Both the position numbers and the translations under genes were made by a program. From an uncultured Candidatus Melainabacteria bacterium (GTDB taxonomy: Bacteria > Cyanobacteriota > Vampirovibrionia > Gastranaerophilales > Gastranaerophilaceae), in assembly GCA_934754775.1 (NCBI GenBank), contig CAKVIM010000001.1, positions 124,001 to 188,000 on the forward strand: 64,000 bases of DNA, in the 5' to 3' direction. A model generated the notes under the pieces. The model was not told the origin of the DNA, ran no database searches, and was given only the letters and a program-made list of their open reading frames with translations. The number at the start of each line of letters is the position of its first letter. The stretch's first letter is position 1. Below, one piece after another: positions 6,869-15,939 of the stretch.

Positions 6869-8301
6869 GATTTATCTCCCAGTTTTAAATTTGGACGCTT
6901 ACTTATTTTGCTAAGTTTGCTCAAATCAAGTACCATTCGTTTTTCTGGCGGTGACATTTTGTACATTTTTTCTGCAAAATTTATTATATACCATTCACCA
7001 AGTCCAAATTTTTTAAGTATTTTATTTTTATGTAATTCAATTAGCCTGTCGACATATTTTTGACAATTTTCGTACGTTTCAGGGTGCTTTTGAAGTTGCA
7101 TTGGCATTTTGCGGTGAGCTCTTTCGCTGTTCATTTCAGATGTTGCAAGTGCAAGGTTACTCCAATAATCTTCTCCACCGTGAGTTTGCGGAAGTAAATG
7201 TTCTACGGTTCCGATAGAACGGCTTAATAAGTCGTATCCGATTTTTTCAGATGAACTTGTCGCAGATTTTACGATAAATGCAGCCGGTTCGTGTTTTGCT
7301 GTCGGAAGCTGGATTGCAGTTTGCTCCAAACTGCGTACCAATTTTTGGTCGGAAACACCTGCCAAAAGCTGCTTAAGCTCTTTGATAAAGTTTTTGCGTT
7401 TGAACGGTTCTGCAAGCGGAATGTTGTATAATTTCGCTCTGGCGTTGTTCAAGATTTCGTTTATTTCTTTGTCTTTTTCCAGTGGTGAGAAGGATAAAAT
7501 CTTTGCCATCTGTCGCATTTTGCCTGCGATGATTTTTGCGTTGTCACGCTCAGAGTTTTTCTTCTTATGCTTGCGAGCTTTTACTTTGGTATTTGTTGTT
7601 TTTTCAGGAATAGTCTTTGCAATGCCAATCAGCGTTCTCATCGTGTTTATTTCAGAAGTAATACCACGTTGGCGAATGCCTTGATAAGCACGCTCGAGCT
7701 TGTACCTCAAATCCTTTGAACTAAAAGGAAGCAGAACTTTTTCTTTGAACAGACGCTTATATGTGAGATCCATTAAATCTTCAAATGCTTGTTTTTTGTC
7801 TTCAGGAAGATTTTTTGCTTTTTCTTTTAGCTCATCTAAAATCGGAAGCTGTTTAGGAATTAATTCTGCCATAGCACTGCCTGTTTTCTTGTGCATAGCT
7901 TCTTCTAAAGTATAATCAGGATTTATTCTGGCTTCGTGTCTTAGCATTTCAAAGATTTTTTGCTCAACAGGGAATAAACTTTCTTCAAATTTACTCAATA
8001 CTTTAACCAAGGTCTTGAGCGGACTTGAGAAAATATGTGCCTGCATCATGCTCTCAACTTCTGCGGGGTTAATCATAATTTTGCCCGAATACATATCCGG
8101 AATTTTGTATGCAAGCAGTTTTTTTAGCATAGTCATATCATTAGAATGATTAGCTTTAAAACTCACCGTATCAACTGCTAATGGTGGTTGCAGTTTGAGG
8201 GTTGGAGCCACTTGCGGCTTAGTTTCCGATTTGCGAAAGTTGATTAAGTTATGATAATTTAAGTTTAATGGTAAGATTTTCACGATATTGATAGAACACA
8301 C
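6865..8301 (-). CDS. HNH endonuclease-domain protein with long helical N-terminal region
   Basis: A 478-aa protein. The C-terminal third holds an HNH-type nuclease motif: TVEHLLPQTHGGEDYWSNLALATSEMNSERAH (~residues 374-405), with the first His after Glu, the central Asn and the final His in the expected spacing. The first ~60 residues look disordered and contain DTVSFKAN. The middle (70-340) is mostly Lys-rich helix. No Cys pairs for a structural zinc are seen. The start is uncertain: the GTG at 8301 gives the full frame but has no clear ribosome site. It co-overlaps a 163-aa partner. Restriction-like, mobile-element or secreted nuclease roles are all open. Confidence 0.75.
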   Translation of the reverse strand: MCSINIVKILPLNLNYHNLINFRKSETKPQVAPTLKLQPPLAVDTVSFKANHSNDMTMLKKLLAYKIPDMYSGKIMINPAEVESMMQAHIFSSPLKTLVKVLSKFEESLFPVEQKIFEMLRHEARINPDYTLEEAMHKKTGSAMAELIPKQLPILDELKEKAKNLPEDKKQAFEDLMDLTYKRLFKEKVLLPFSSKDLRYKLERAYQGIRQRGITSEINTMRTLIGIAKTIPEKTTNTKVKARKHKKKNSERDNAKIIAGKMRQMAKILSFSPLEKDKEINEILNNARAKLYNIPLAEPFKRKNFIKELKQLLAGVSDQKLVRSLEQTAIQLPTAKHEPAAFIVKSATSSSEKIGYDLLSRSIGTVEHLLPQTHGGEDYWSNLALATSEMNSERAHRKMPMQLQKHPETYENCQKYVDRLIELHKNKILKKFGLGEWYIINFAEKMYKMSPPEKRMVLDLSKLSKISKRPNLKLGDKS

Positions 8302-8448
8302 CTAAAAAAATATTTTGCTATTATGTAAATAAAGCTTTACATAGTAGATTCTATTTCCCCCTAAAATTTAACCCAAGTTTTATGTAATTATAACACAGAA
8401 ATCGTGAAAATGAAAACTCCCTGTGTGAGTAAGTTTTTTCCCTCTCCT

Positions 8449-8477
8449 TGTAGGGTGCAATTCTTTGCACCCTACAT
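8449..8477. repeat. Intergenic hairpin TGTAGGGTGCA/TGCACCCTACA
   Basis: A perfect 11-bp inverted repeat with a short loop lies in the 373-bp gene-free stretch between the HNH gene and secF. It stands beside the GAGAGGG repeat element and probably belongs to the same class of dispersed palindromes. Confidence 0.7.
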
Positions 8478-8494
8478 ATTTTTTCTTTAGCATG

Positions 8495-8630
8495 TTCCCT
8501 CTCCTAACAGGAGAGGGTTAGGGTGAGGTGTCAGTCCGTAAGGGAATAAAGATTGTCCCTCACCAGTTTTTCTAATGTTCAAGCATAGCTTTCACATAGA
8601 AAAACAGCCCTCTCCAGATGGAGAGGGCGA
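8495..8630. repeat. Dispersed GAGAGGG palindromic repeat element (copy 1)
   Basis: Three hairpins occur in a row: CCCTCTCC/GGAGAGGG (8497-8517), followed by TTAGGGTGAGGTGTCAGTCCG; TTTTTCTA/TAGAAAAA around 8567-8605; and a second CCCTCTCC/GGAGAGGG (8608-8627). The same modules recur near 17.0, 33.9, 39.8 and 44.3 kb. The element is GC-richer than its surroundings and has no coding sequence. Confidence 0.85.
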
Positions 8631-8642
8631 TGCTTAAATATT

Positions 8643-8667
8643 AAAAAAGGGGTGCTTTGCACCCCTT
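8643..8667 (-). terminator. Intrinsic terminator after secF
   Basis: A perfect 9-bp stem (8647-8655 with 8659-8667) with a 3-base loop, followed on the minus strand by TTTTTT. It would end the long pxpA-to-secF gene string. Confidence 0.9.
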
Positions 8668-8674
8668 AAAAATT

Positions 8675-9625
8675 TTATGCAGCAGTTTTTGCACTGATTT
8701 TTTTATCTTCCCAGATATCAACAAGTGTTGAGCAGAAGAAGATGCTTGAATAAGTACCGATTGCGATACCCAAAATCATTGCAAGAACAAAATCTCTTGT
8801 TGTAACACCACCCAAGAAATATAGAGCAAGCAGTGTAATCAATGTGGTTAAAGAAGTGTTGATACTTCTTGCAAGAGTTTGGTTAATACTTGCGTTCATG
8901 ATTTCACCGAAAGTCATTTTCTTAGAATAGTATTTCAAGTTTTCACGGACTCTGTCGAATACAACGATTGTATCGTGTACAGAGAAGCCGATTACGGTTA
9001 AAAGTGCCGTTACGAATAATGCATCAATTTGTACGTCATAGAATAGACCCAGGATTGAGAACACACCGCAAACAAATAATGCGTCGTGAACCAGCCCTAA
9101 GATTGCAGCAAGTGCGTAATCAAATTGGAATCTGAACGTCAAGTAAGCAATAATACCCACAAGAGCTAAAGATAAGGCTATCAAAGAGTTTTTGAACAAT
9201 TCCATACCCAAAGTAGGGCCGACTGAAGAAACTTGAACCAATTCAGGGGCTTTGAACTCTTTAGAAATGATTCCTGTAATCTTATCTTGATCAGCAGAAC
9301 CTTCGTCAATAAACTTTGTTCTGATTGAAAGAATTGACTTCAAGTCAGTGCTTTCTTGTGAGTTAACGTTGATAATCTGTAAATAAGGGTTATCAATTCC
9401 GCCTTTTTCTAACTCTGTTCTAACATTTGCCAATTTGTCGTTAGAAATATCTTCTTTAACACCGTACTGAAGCGTTGTACCGCCTGTGTAATCAATACCG
9501 ACTTTTAGCGGTGTATGAGTCGGATAAGTTATTGTTGAATAAATCATTGACACAATTCCCGGAAACAAAAGTACTGCGGATAATGCCAAGAATATAAATC
9601 TGTTTTTTACGATATCTAGTTTCAT
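8675..9625 (-). CDS. secF: Protein translocase subunit SecF
   Basis: This inner-membrane subunit of the SecDF complex uses the proton gradient to pull exported proteins through SecYEG. The 316-aa protein has an N-terminal TM, a periplasmic domain with GIDYTGGTTLQY, then five TM segments with the conserved GFSVHDTIVVFDRVREN motif and a C-terminal Gly-rich TM6 (GIAIGTYSSIFFCSTLVDIWED). It lies 17 bp downstream of secD, the usual order, and a terminator follows 7 bp after its stop. Confidence 0.96.
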   Translation of the reverse strand: MKLDIVKNRFIFLALSAVLLFPGIVSMIYSTITYPTHTPLKVGIDYTGGTTLQYGVKEDISNDKLANVRTELEKGGIDNPYLQIINVNSQESTDLKSILSIRTKFIDEGSADQDKITGIISKEFKAPELVQVSSVGPTLGMELFKNSLIALSLALVGIIAYLTFRFQFDYALAAILGLVHDALFVCGVFSILGLFYDVQIDALFVTALLTVIGFSVHDTIVVFDRVRENLKYYSKKMTFGEIMNASINQTLARSINTSLTTLITLLALYFLGGVTTRDFVLAMILGIAIGTYSSIFFCSTLVDIWEDKKISAKTAA

Positions 9626-9642
9626 TGTCTGTTCCCTTTTTA

Positions 9643-10950
9643 TTAATCCAATATTCCAAACTTTGCTTTTTCTCTTTTTGTTTCTACTGCTTGGAAGCCT
9701 TCGTTGATATCAGAAGCTTTTAAACCGAATAGTGCAGGGTGTTTAAGCTTTCCTGTGCCGAAGATTAAGTGCATAAAGTTCTTAGTAATTGTGATTGCAC
9801 TGAACATAGAAACAATAACACCGACAGCAAGAGTTAGAGCAAAACCTCTGACAATGCTTGTTCCGCAGCAATAGAGAATTATACAAGTAATAATTGTTGT
9901 CATGTTTGAGTCAAAGATACTTGTGAATGCTCTGTCAAAACCGGAATTGATTGCTGTGAATAATGTTCTGCCGGCTCTTAATTCTTCTTTTGTTCTTTCG
10001 AAGATAAGAATGTTTGCGTCAACTGCCATACCGATACTAAGGATGAAACCTGCGATACCGGCAAGTGTCAATGTAATAGGAATTGCTTTGAATAAAGCGA
10101 ATAACATTAGACCGTATATGCAAAGAGCGATGTCTGCAATAAGCCCCGGAGCTCTGTAATATGCAACCATGAATAACATTACAAATCCTAAACCGATAGC
10201 ACCAGCAACTTTAGATTTTGCGATACTGTCAGCACCAAGAGTAGGTCCAACTGTGTTCTCTTCAATAATTTTAGCCGGAACAGGCAATGCACCTGCGTTT
10301 AGCAAGTCAACGGTCTTTTTAGCTTCTTCATAAGCAAATCCGCTGTCACCACCGGAAATCTGAGCTCTTCCGCCTGTGATAGGTTCTCTGATTACAGGTG
10401 CTGATTGCAATTCACCGTTAAAGAAAATTGCCATTTGTTGACCAACAAGTTTTTTGGTTAAATCAGCGAATTTTTTTGTGCCTTCGCCGTTGAATTCCAA
10501 ATCAACAACCCATTGACCGTTTTGAGAATTGGTGCTTAAGTTTGCTTTTGACAAGTCTTTACCTGTCAAACCTGTTGCAACCCATTCCATTTCTCCGTCT
10601 TTCATAACCGGTTTTCTAAAATCAAGTTCTGCAGTTTCGCCCAAGTATTCTTTGGCTTGATTTAAGTCAGAAACGTCTGGGATTTCGATTACAAGACGTC
10701 TGTCGCCTGCTCTTTGAACAACTGTTTCAGAAACACCGAGTTTGTTAACTCTGTTTTCAATCGCAAATTGCAAACTAGCCATCATATCAGGCGTAATTTG
10801 TGCGATGGTGTTTGTTGTTTGGGCTTCAAGAACCAATCTTGAGCCGCCAACGAGGTCTAAACCGAGTTTTGTAGGCTTGACGCAAATTGTCACGATTGAA
10901 GCGATGACAATTAGCACAATTGCCCAAAACATAATAAGTTTATTCTTCAT
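9643..10950 (-). CDS. secD: Protein translocase subunit SecD
   Basis: Partner of SecF. The 435-aa protein shows the D1 motif GLDLVGGSRLVLEA, a periplasmic P1 domain with the head region (~residues 100-240), and the C-terminal six-TM half with the IGMAVDANILIFERTKEELR motif (D of DAN is the proton-path residue). The start has a perfect AAAAGGAG site. It follows dapA by 65 bp on the same strand and belongs to the same gene string. Confidence 0.96.
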   Translation of the reverse strand: MKNKLIMFWAIVLIVIASIVTICVKPTKLGLDLVGGSRLVLEAQTTNTIAQITPDMMASLQFAIENRVNKLGVSETVVQRAGDRRLVIEIPDVSDLNQAKEYLGETAELDFRKPVMKDGEMEWVATGLTGKDLSKANLSTNSQNGQWVVDLEFNGEGTKKFADLTKKLVGQQMAIFFNGELQSAPVIREPITGGRAQISGGDSGFAYEEAKKTVDLLNAGALPVPAKIIEENTVGPTLGADSIAKSKVAGAIGLGFVMLFMVAYYRAPGLIADIALCIYGLMLFALFKAIPITLTLAGIAGFILSIGMAVDANILIFERTKEELRAGRTLFTAINSGFDRAFTSIFDSNMTTIITCIILYCCGTSIVRGFALTLAVGVIVSMFSAITITKNFMHLIFGTGKLKHPALFGLKASDINEGFQAVETKREKAKFGILD

Positions 10951-11015
10951 CTATATACTCCTTTTACTATTGTAATTTTATCTTAAATATGAAAATTTAA
11001 TCCCTGCCCGATTGT

Positions 11016-11894
11016 CTAAATTGAATCAAGAGTGAAGATTAATTCTGTCTTTTCAGCTTTAGTAAGCGGAACGAGCGGTTTTCTTACGTATTCTTCAATC
11101 AAACCCTTGTAAGCCAATGCAGCTTTTACAGGAACAGGGTTTGGTGCCATGAATAATTTTTTGAAAATCGGATAAAGTTTTTGGTGCATATTTCTTGCGG
11201 TCATTGCATCACCGGTTTTGAAGTTTCTAATCATAGATTTGATTTCTTTACCGAAAATATGTGAAGCAACTGAGATTACGCCGTGTGCACCTACTGAAAG
11301 CATCGGTAATGTTAGACTGTCATCTCCTGAATAGATTGTGAAATCTTTCGGGCAGTTCATTTTTAAATCAGTAATTACGTCCATGTCGCCGAAGCTTTGT
11401 TTCAAAGCAACGATGTTTTGATACTTTCTTGCCAACGTTTTAACTGTGTCAACGCTCATATTGACGCCGGTTCTTGATGGAATGTTGTAAAGAATGATTG
11501 GGAGCTCAACAGCTTCTGCAACAGCTGAAAAATGTTCAATCATGCCTGCTTGAGATGGTTTGTTGTAATAAGGAACAACGCTTAAAATTGCATCTGCACC
11601 TTCTTTTTCAGCTAATTTTGCCATTTTAACTGCGGTTTCTGTAGAGTTTGAGCCTGCACCCATAATTACTTTGCCTTTTGCTCCGACAGCTCTTTTTGCA
11701 CTAGAAAGAATTTCAATTTCTTCTTCGTGAGTAAGAGTAGGTGATTCGCCTGTAGTTCCGGTAACCAAAATAGCGTCAGAACCTGTGTTTACGAGTTGAT
11801 AAGCCAAAGCTTCTACTTTGTCATAGTCAACTTCAAGTTTTTCGTTGAATGGTGTTACCATCGCTGTAATTACTTCGCCTGCGTCGTATCTCAT
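11016..11894 (-). CDS. dapA: 4-hydroxy-tetrahydrodipicolinate synthase
   Basis: This enzyme condenses pyruvate with aspartate semialdehyde in the diaminopimelate/lysine pathway. The 292-aa TIM barrel has GTTGESPTLTHEE (pyruvate-binding TT), PYYNKPSQ, the YNIPSRTG motif with the catalytic Tyr, and the Schiff-base Lys in IVALKQS (~residue 164). The length is normal. The GGAG ribosome site is clear. The 73-bp upstream gap contains an imperfect hairpin (AGTGAG...CTCACT) also seen elsewhere in the window. Confidence 0.96.
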   Translation of the reverse strand: MRYDAGEVITAMVTPFNEKLEVDYDKVEALAYQLVNTGSDAILVTGTTGESPTLTHEEEIEILSSAKRAVGAKGKVIMGAGSNSTETAVKMAKLAEKEGADAILSVVPYYNKPSQAGMIEHFSAVAEAVELPIILYNIPSRTGVNMSVDTVKTLARKYQNIVALKQSFGDMDVITDLKMNCPKDFTIYSGDDSLTLPMLSVGAHGVISVASHIFGKEIKSMIRNFKTGDAMTARNMHQKLYPIFKKLFMAPNPVPVKAALAYKGLIEEYVRKPLVPLTKAEKTELIFTLDSI

Positions 11895-11967
11895 TGTTTG
11901 CTCCTTATTACTCTAGTGAGTGGTGAATGGTGGCTTGAATGCTATTCACTCCTCACTATTTACTGTC

Positions 11968-12819
11968 TTACAATATTTCCTTAAACTCGTGTACTTCCAG
12001 TGTGCTATCTCCATTTTGGAATATGCCTACTTGTGAAGTTTGATATCTGTGTGTTTCATTAAATCTGTATCTGTACGCTGTATCAGCTGCGATTGAAACT
12101 TTGCCAAAATGTTTCAGAGAAGCGAGTTTTTTTAGTTGATTTACGTCATCTCCGGCTTGAATACAAATGCAGTAGTCGAGCGGTGTGTCAGATTTTAGAA
12201 CCTTAAATATTATATCTAAAACTTTGTCGATTTCGCTAAATTGGTTAAATCTGTATAAAAATCCGTTATCTAAGAATTCAGCTTTAGCTCCGGTTTTTTC
12301 CATGATGAACTTATTCATAACCTTGTTTTGCTCATCAATATTGATGTTCAGCTCTCTGTGTGAAAATTTTGGTTTAAGCTGGGTAGAAATCAATATCATG
12401 TATTTATTGATTTTTTTTTCTTCTTTTTCAACGTGAGCTTTTAGAGCTGTATTCATAACCACTTCTTCTGTTTTTTTGCAGATAAAATGTGCACTTCTAT
12501 ATGCACCTTCTGCAATGTTTGTAAGCATTATAAGTAGATTCATAATGTAGAAAACTGCAACTAAAATGATTAATGCACTTAAATATTTAAACTCAAAAAC
12601 TGCTCCGAAGAGGTTGAATGAAACTGAGTAAATTTGGTTTGCAACATTCAAAAGTCCGTCCAAAAATGGAGTGATAAATCCGAGCCAGCTCCATTCTGCA
12701 TTTGTTAGGTTTTGTACCCAGTAACATAGAAGTAGAATTATGCACATCACGCATACGATTTTTAAGAAATGCCAAAGGCTTTTTAGAAAATCAAAAAAGC
12801 TAATCATGAAATTATGCAT
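11968..12819 (-). CDS. Membrane protein with cytoplasmic alpha/beta domain, unknown function
   Basis: I do not recognise this 283-aa protein. Residues ~12-35 and ~70-105 are hydrophobic membrane segments; the remainder (from ~130) is a soluble domain beginning YMILISTQLKPKFSH. Its alternation (DKVLDIIFKVLKSD...DYCICIQAGDD...KHFGKVSIAADTAYRYR) is reminiscent of nucleotide-cyclase or GGDEF-like folds but has no catalytic metal-binding signature. The ATG at 12819 is chosen because a GGAGG ribosome site lies just upstream inside panC; it overlaps the panC stop by 8 bp. The context (panC above, dapA below) gives no functional hint. Confidence 0.7.
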   Translation of the reverse strand: MHNFMISFFDFLKSLWHFLKIVCVMCIILLLCYWVQNLTNAEWSWLGFITPFLDGLLNVANQIYSVSFNLFGAVFEFKYLSALIILVAVFYIMNLLIMLTNIAEGAYRSAHFICKKTEEVVMNTALKAHVEKEEKKINKYMILISTQLKPKFSHRELNINIDEQNKVMNKFIMEKTGAKAEFLDNGFLYRFNQFSEIDKVLDIIFKVLKSDTPLDYCICIQAGDDVNQLKKLASLKHFGKVSIAADTAYRYRFNETHRYQTSQVGIFQNGDSTLEVHEFKEIL

Positions 12820-13675
12820 TTTCTTCGCCTCCGAGACAAATGTTATCAATCAAACGTACGCCGTCAACTCGGCACGCAATGAACACTCTCGAGTCGTTGT
12901 CTGCTTTAACTTTGTCCTCAAGCGTGTTTTTATCAAGGATTTCTAAGTATTCCAAATCGTGCTTGTCAGTTAAATAGCTGTATGCAGTTTCTTTTAGTGC
13001 TGAAACATCTGTAATACCTTTTTGGTAGCAAGCTTTTATGTTATTGATTATTTTGCTCAAAACTAATGCGTCTTTTTTGCCTTCTTCTGAAAGATACTTG
13101 TTTCTTGAACTTAAAGCAAGTCCTGACTCTTCCCTTACGATAGGACATTGAATAATTTTAATCGGTACGTTTAAATCTTTAACCATTTTTCTGATGATAA
13201 TTACTTGTTGAGCGTCTTTTTGTCCAAAGAATCCGAAATCAGGTTGAACGATGTTGAATAATTTAAGAACGACAGTGCAAACGCCGTCAAAATGCCCTAC
13301 TCTTGATTTTCCGCAAAGCTTGTTTACGTAGAAAAATGGTGGGCAAACATAAGTCAATGTGTCGTTTGAGAGTCTGTTGCCTTCTCCGTACATTTCGGCA
13401 GGTGATGGTGCGAAAACCAAATCAACGCCTGCGGCGTTACAAAGCTCCATATCTTTGTCCAATGTTCGAGGGTACTTGTCAAAATCTTCTGAAGGTCCGA
13501 ATTGAATAGGGTTTACGAAAACTGATACGACAACTTTGTCACAAGTTTCTTTTGCTTTTTTAATGAGGCTCAAATGCCCTTCATGCAGTGCTCCCATTGT
13601 AGGTACAAGCCCAACAGTCAAACCCTTCCACTCTTTTACGGTTTTCTTAACGTCATCAATTTTATGTACTAACAT
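12812..13675 (-). CDS. panC: Pantothenate synthetase (pantoate-beta-alanine ligase)
   Basis: It joins pantoate and beta-alanine with ATP in the pathway to coenzyme A. The 287-aa protein has the nucleotidyl-transferase signature VPTMGALHEGHLSLI (HxGH), FVNPIQFGPSEDFDKYPR, FFGQKDAQQ and the KMS-like RxxSGLALSSRNKYLS. ATG 13675 is chosen over the adjacent GTG because AAAGAGG lies 6 bp upstream. panB precedes it by 106 bp. PanD is not present in the window. Confidence 0.96.
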   Translation of the reverse strand: MLVHKIDDVKKTVKEWKGLTVGLVPTMGALHEGHLSLIKKAKETCDKVVVSVFVNPIQFGPSEDFDKYPRTLDKDMELCNAAGVDLVFAPSPAEMYGEGNRLSNDTLTYVCPPFFYVNKLCGKSRVGHFDGVCTVVLKLFNIVQPDFGFFGQKDAQQVIIIRKMVKDLNVPIKIIQCPIVREESGLALSSRNKYLSEEGKKDALVLSKIINNIKACYQKGITDVSALKETAYSYLTDKHDLEYLEILDKNTLEDKVKADNDSRVFIACRVDGVRLIDNICLGGEENA

Positions 13676-13781
13676 CACATACCTCTTTAAATTGTCCTCA
13701 AAACTCCCTGCTTCAATTATACCACCAGAAATTTTTTGAACAATATATTTTAGGCATTGATATTGTTATCAATTAATGAGC

Positions 13782-14612
13782 CTATTCCTTAACCAGTTTT
13801 GCTTTTTCTTCTTCTTTAAGCTCAAAAGATTCTTTTTCGGATGGGAAAAGTTCGTTCTTAACTTCTGAAATATATTCTTCTACTGCGGTTAATACTGTGT
13901 CGTGGAGATTTGCGTATTTTTTTACAAACTTTGGAGCAAAATCAGTGAACTTGCCTAAAATATCGTCTGTTACAACAATTTGACCGGAACAATATTTGCC
14001 CGCACCAATTCCGATTGTCGGGATGTTCAAGTTTTCGGTAATATATTTTGCACTTTCTTCCGGCATTAATTCAAGCACAACTGCGAAACAGCCGGCTTCT
14101 TGAAGTTTTTTAGCACTCTTTAAAATCTCTTCGATTTTGTCAGAAGTTTTACCTTGAATCTTGTGGCCGCCAATCGTGTTCATCAATTGTGGCGTAAAGC
14201 CCAAATGCCCAAGAACAGGGATTCCTGATTCGACACATCTTTTAATCAAAGCCAAAATGTGTTCGTTGCACCCTTCGAGTTTAACTCCTGAAGCACCTGC
14301 TTTAATCATCTTGGAAGCGTTTTCCAAACCTTGTGCTACAGACAAGTTGTAGCTCATAAATGGCATATCGCCAATGATAAACGAATCTTTAGCCCCACGA
14401 GCAACTGCTTTTACAAATATAAGCATTTCATCAATTGTGATATTGTAGGTGTTTTCGTAACCAAGTGCAACCATTGCGAGCGAATCGCCGACCAAAATTC
14501 CGTCAATTTCAGCTTTTTCAAGAACTTGTGCCGTTGAATAATCGTAAGCTGTAAGCATTGTAATCTTTTCGTTGCTGTCTTTTAGTCTTTGAAATGTGTT
14601 TACTGTTTTCAT
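13782..14612 (-). CDS. panB: 3-methyl-2-oxobutanoate hydroxymethyltransferase
   Basis: First committed step of pantothenate synthesis: it transfers a hydroxymethyl group to alpha-ketoisovalerate. The 276-aa barrel has LTAYDYSTAQ, DGILVGDSLAMVALGY (metal-binding D), MPFMSY, GASGVKLEG, PVLGHLGFTPQ and IPTIGIGAGKYCSGQ. The AGGGG ribosome site overlaps the spacing to yvcK (15 bp), so yvcK-panB-panC are likely one transcript. A C-terminal Glu/Lys-rich tail of ~20 residues is an extension. Confidence 0.96.
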   Translation of the reverse strand: MKTVNTFQRLKDSNEKITMLTAYDYSTAQVLEKAEIDGILVGDSLAMVALGYENTYNITIDEMLIFVKAVARGAKDSFIIGDMPFMSYNLSVAQGLENASKMIKAGASGVKLEGCNEHILALIKRCVESGIPVLGHLGFTPQLMNTIGGHKIQGKTSDKIEEILKSAKKLQEAGCFAVVLELMPEESAKYITENLNIPTIGIGAGKYCSGQIVVTDDILGKFTDFAPKFVKKYANLHDTVLTAVEEYISEVKNELFPSEKESFELKEEEKAKLVKE

Positions 14613-14627
14613 GAAAACCCCTATATT

Positions 14628-15938
14628 TTAGCGTTTTATGGCTCTTCTGTACCAGTAGTAAACCGCTCTTGCAACTCTGTGTGAGCTGTGTCTTACAAGT
14701 CCTTGCTTGTTTTCCTGCAATAATTTTTGTGAAACAACTTCAATGCCGATTGGTGCAATGTTTTCCATATCCAATCTTACAGGAATAGAGCCACTTTTAG
14801 CGTAACCTTCGGAAATATTATCAGGCAAGCTGTCGTTTACGAGTACCGCATCAATGATTTTTTTGCCTTTAGCGTGCGTAATCAATGCGTTGACGTGGCT
14901 TGCAACTGAGTAATTATCGGTTTCTCCGGGTTGAGTCATAATGTTGCATACATATATTTTCTTAGCCTTAGATTTGTCTATAGCGTCAACAATCCCATCT
15001 ACAAGAAGGTTTGGAATAACGCTTGTGTACAAGCTTCCTGGACCAAGGATAATTAAGTCAGCTTCTGCAATTGCGGCAAGAGCTTCCGGAAGTGCTGTGC
15101 AATGTTCAGGTTCGGTGAACAAGCGTTTAATTTTGCCGTGTGCTTCGGGAATATTTGATTCACCGTGGACAGTGTGTCCGTCTTCAAACACAGCAGCCAA
15201 TTTCATATCATCTAATGTTGCAGGAAGCACTACCCCACGGATATTCAGTACGTTTGATGATTCCTTAACCGCACGTACCATATCGCCTGTGATAGAGCAA
15301 AGTGCTGTCAAGAAAAGGTTCCCAAAGCTGTGACCTTCCAAGCCTTCACCGTTTTTGAAACGATATTGGAACAATTCCGTAATCATATCTTCATCGTCAG
15401 CTAAAGCAGCAATACAGTTTCTGATATCCCCAGGTGGCAGAATACCCATTTCTTCTCTTAATCTGCCTGAACTTCCACCGTCGTCACCAACCGTAACGAT
15501 TGCTGTAATGTTGTTTGTGTATTTTTTTATCCCACGAAGAAGCATTGAAAGCCCAGTGCCGCCCCCAATTGCAACGATTTTAGCACCCTTATTCAACTTT
15601 CTTCTTCTGTATAATCTTTCTAAAATAGAGTTGTTACCTTTTTTGTTGTCCATATCCATAATAGAAAGTGTTGTTTTTTGCCAGCCTTTAAAGAAAATAG
15701 CAGCACCGACCAAGATGAATATAGCAGCTAAAAAGTTTGACGGTAGAATGAGTGCAGCTTTTCTGATAAGTTCAAGTGTAATATATATCGGTCTTACGTT
15801 AGCCAACACCATAAATCCGAGAACAATCATTATTGAGCCGAAAAAGATTAACAAGAACCATCTTTTTACTTCAAGCCCCGGAATAAGCCAGCCTACGTCT
15901 TTTGTAACTTTTACGTTGTTTTTAAAATTAAATGCCAT
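14628..15938 (-). CDS. yvcK: YvcK/CofD-family protein with N-terminal membrane segments
   Basis: A gluconeogenesis-factor family protein that binds UDP-sugars in studied Firmicutes and influences cell-wall and carbon metabolism. The CofD-like domain starts at ~residue 120: IVAIGGGTGLSMLLRGIK, TVGDDGGSSGRLREEMGILPPGDIRNC and GPGSLYTSVIPNLLV. The first ~85 residues contain two hydrophobic helices (FLLIFFGSIMIVLGFMVLA; ILPSNFLAAIFILVGAAIFF), making a membrane-anchored version also known in clostridia-like proteins. It is 1 bp after the pxpA-like gene. Confidence 0.93.
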   Translation of the reverse strand: MAFNFKNNVKVTKDVGWLIPGLEVKRWFLLIFFGSIMIVLGFMVLANVRPIYITLELIRKAALILPSNFLAAIFILVGAAIFFKGWQKTTLSIMDMDNKKGNNSILERLYRRRKLNKGAKIVAIGGGTGLSMLLRGIKKYTNNITAIVTVGDDGGSSGRLREEMGILPPGDIRNCIAALADDEDMITELFQYRFKNGEGLEGHSFGNLFLTALCSITGDMVRAVKESSNVLNIRGVVLPATLDDMKLAAVFEDGHTVHGESNIPEAHGKIKRLFTEPEHCTALPEALAAIAEADLIILGPGSLYTSVIPNLLVDGIVDAIDKSKAKKIYVCNIMTQPGETDNYSVASHVNALITHAKGKKIIDAVLVNDSLPDNISEGYAKSGSIPVRLDMENIAPIGIEVVSQKLLQENKQGLVRHSSHRVARAVYYWYRRAIKR

Positions 15939-15939
15939 A

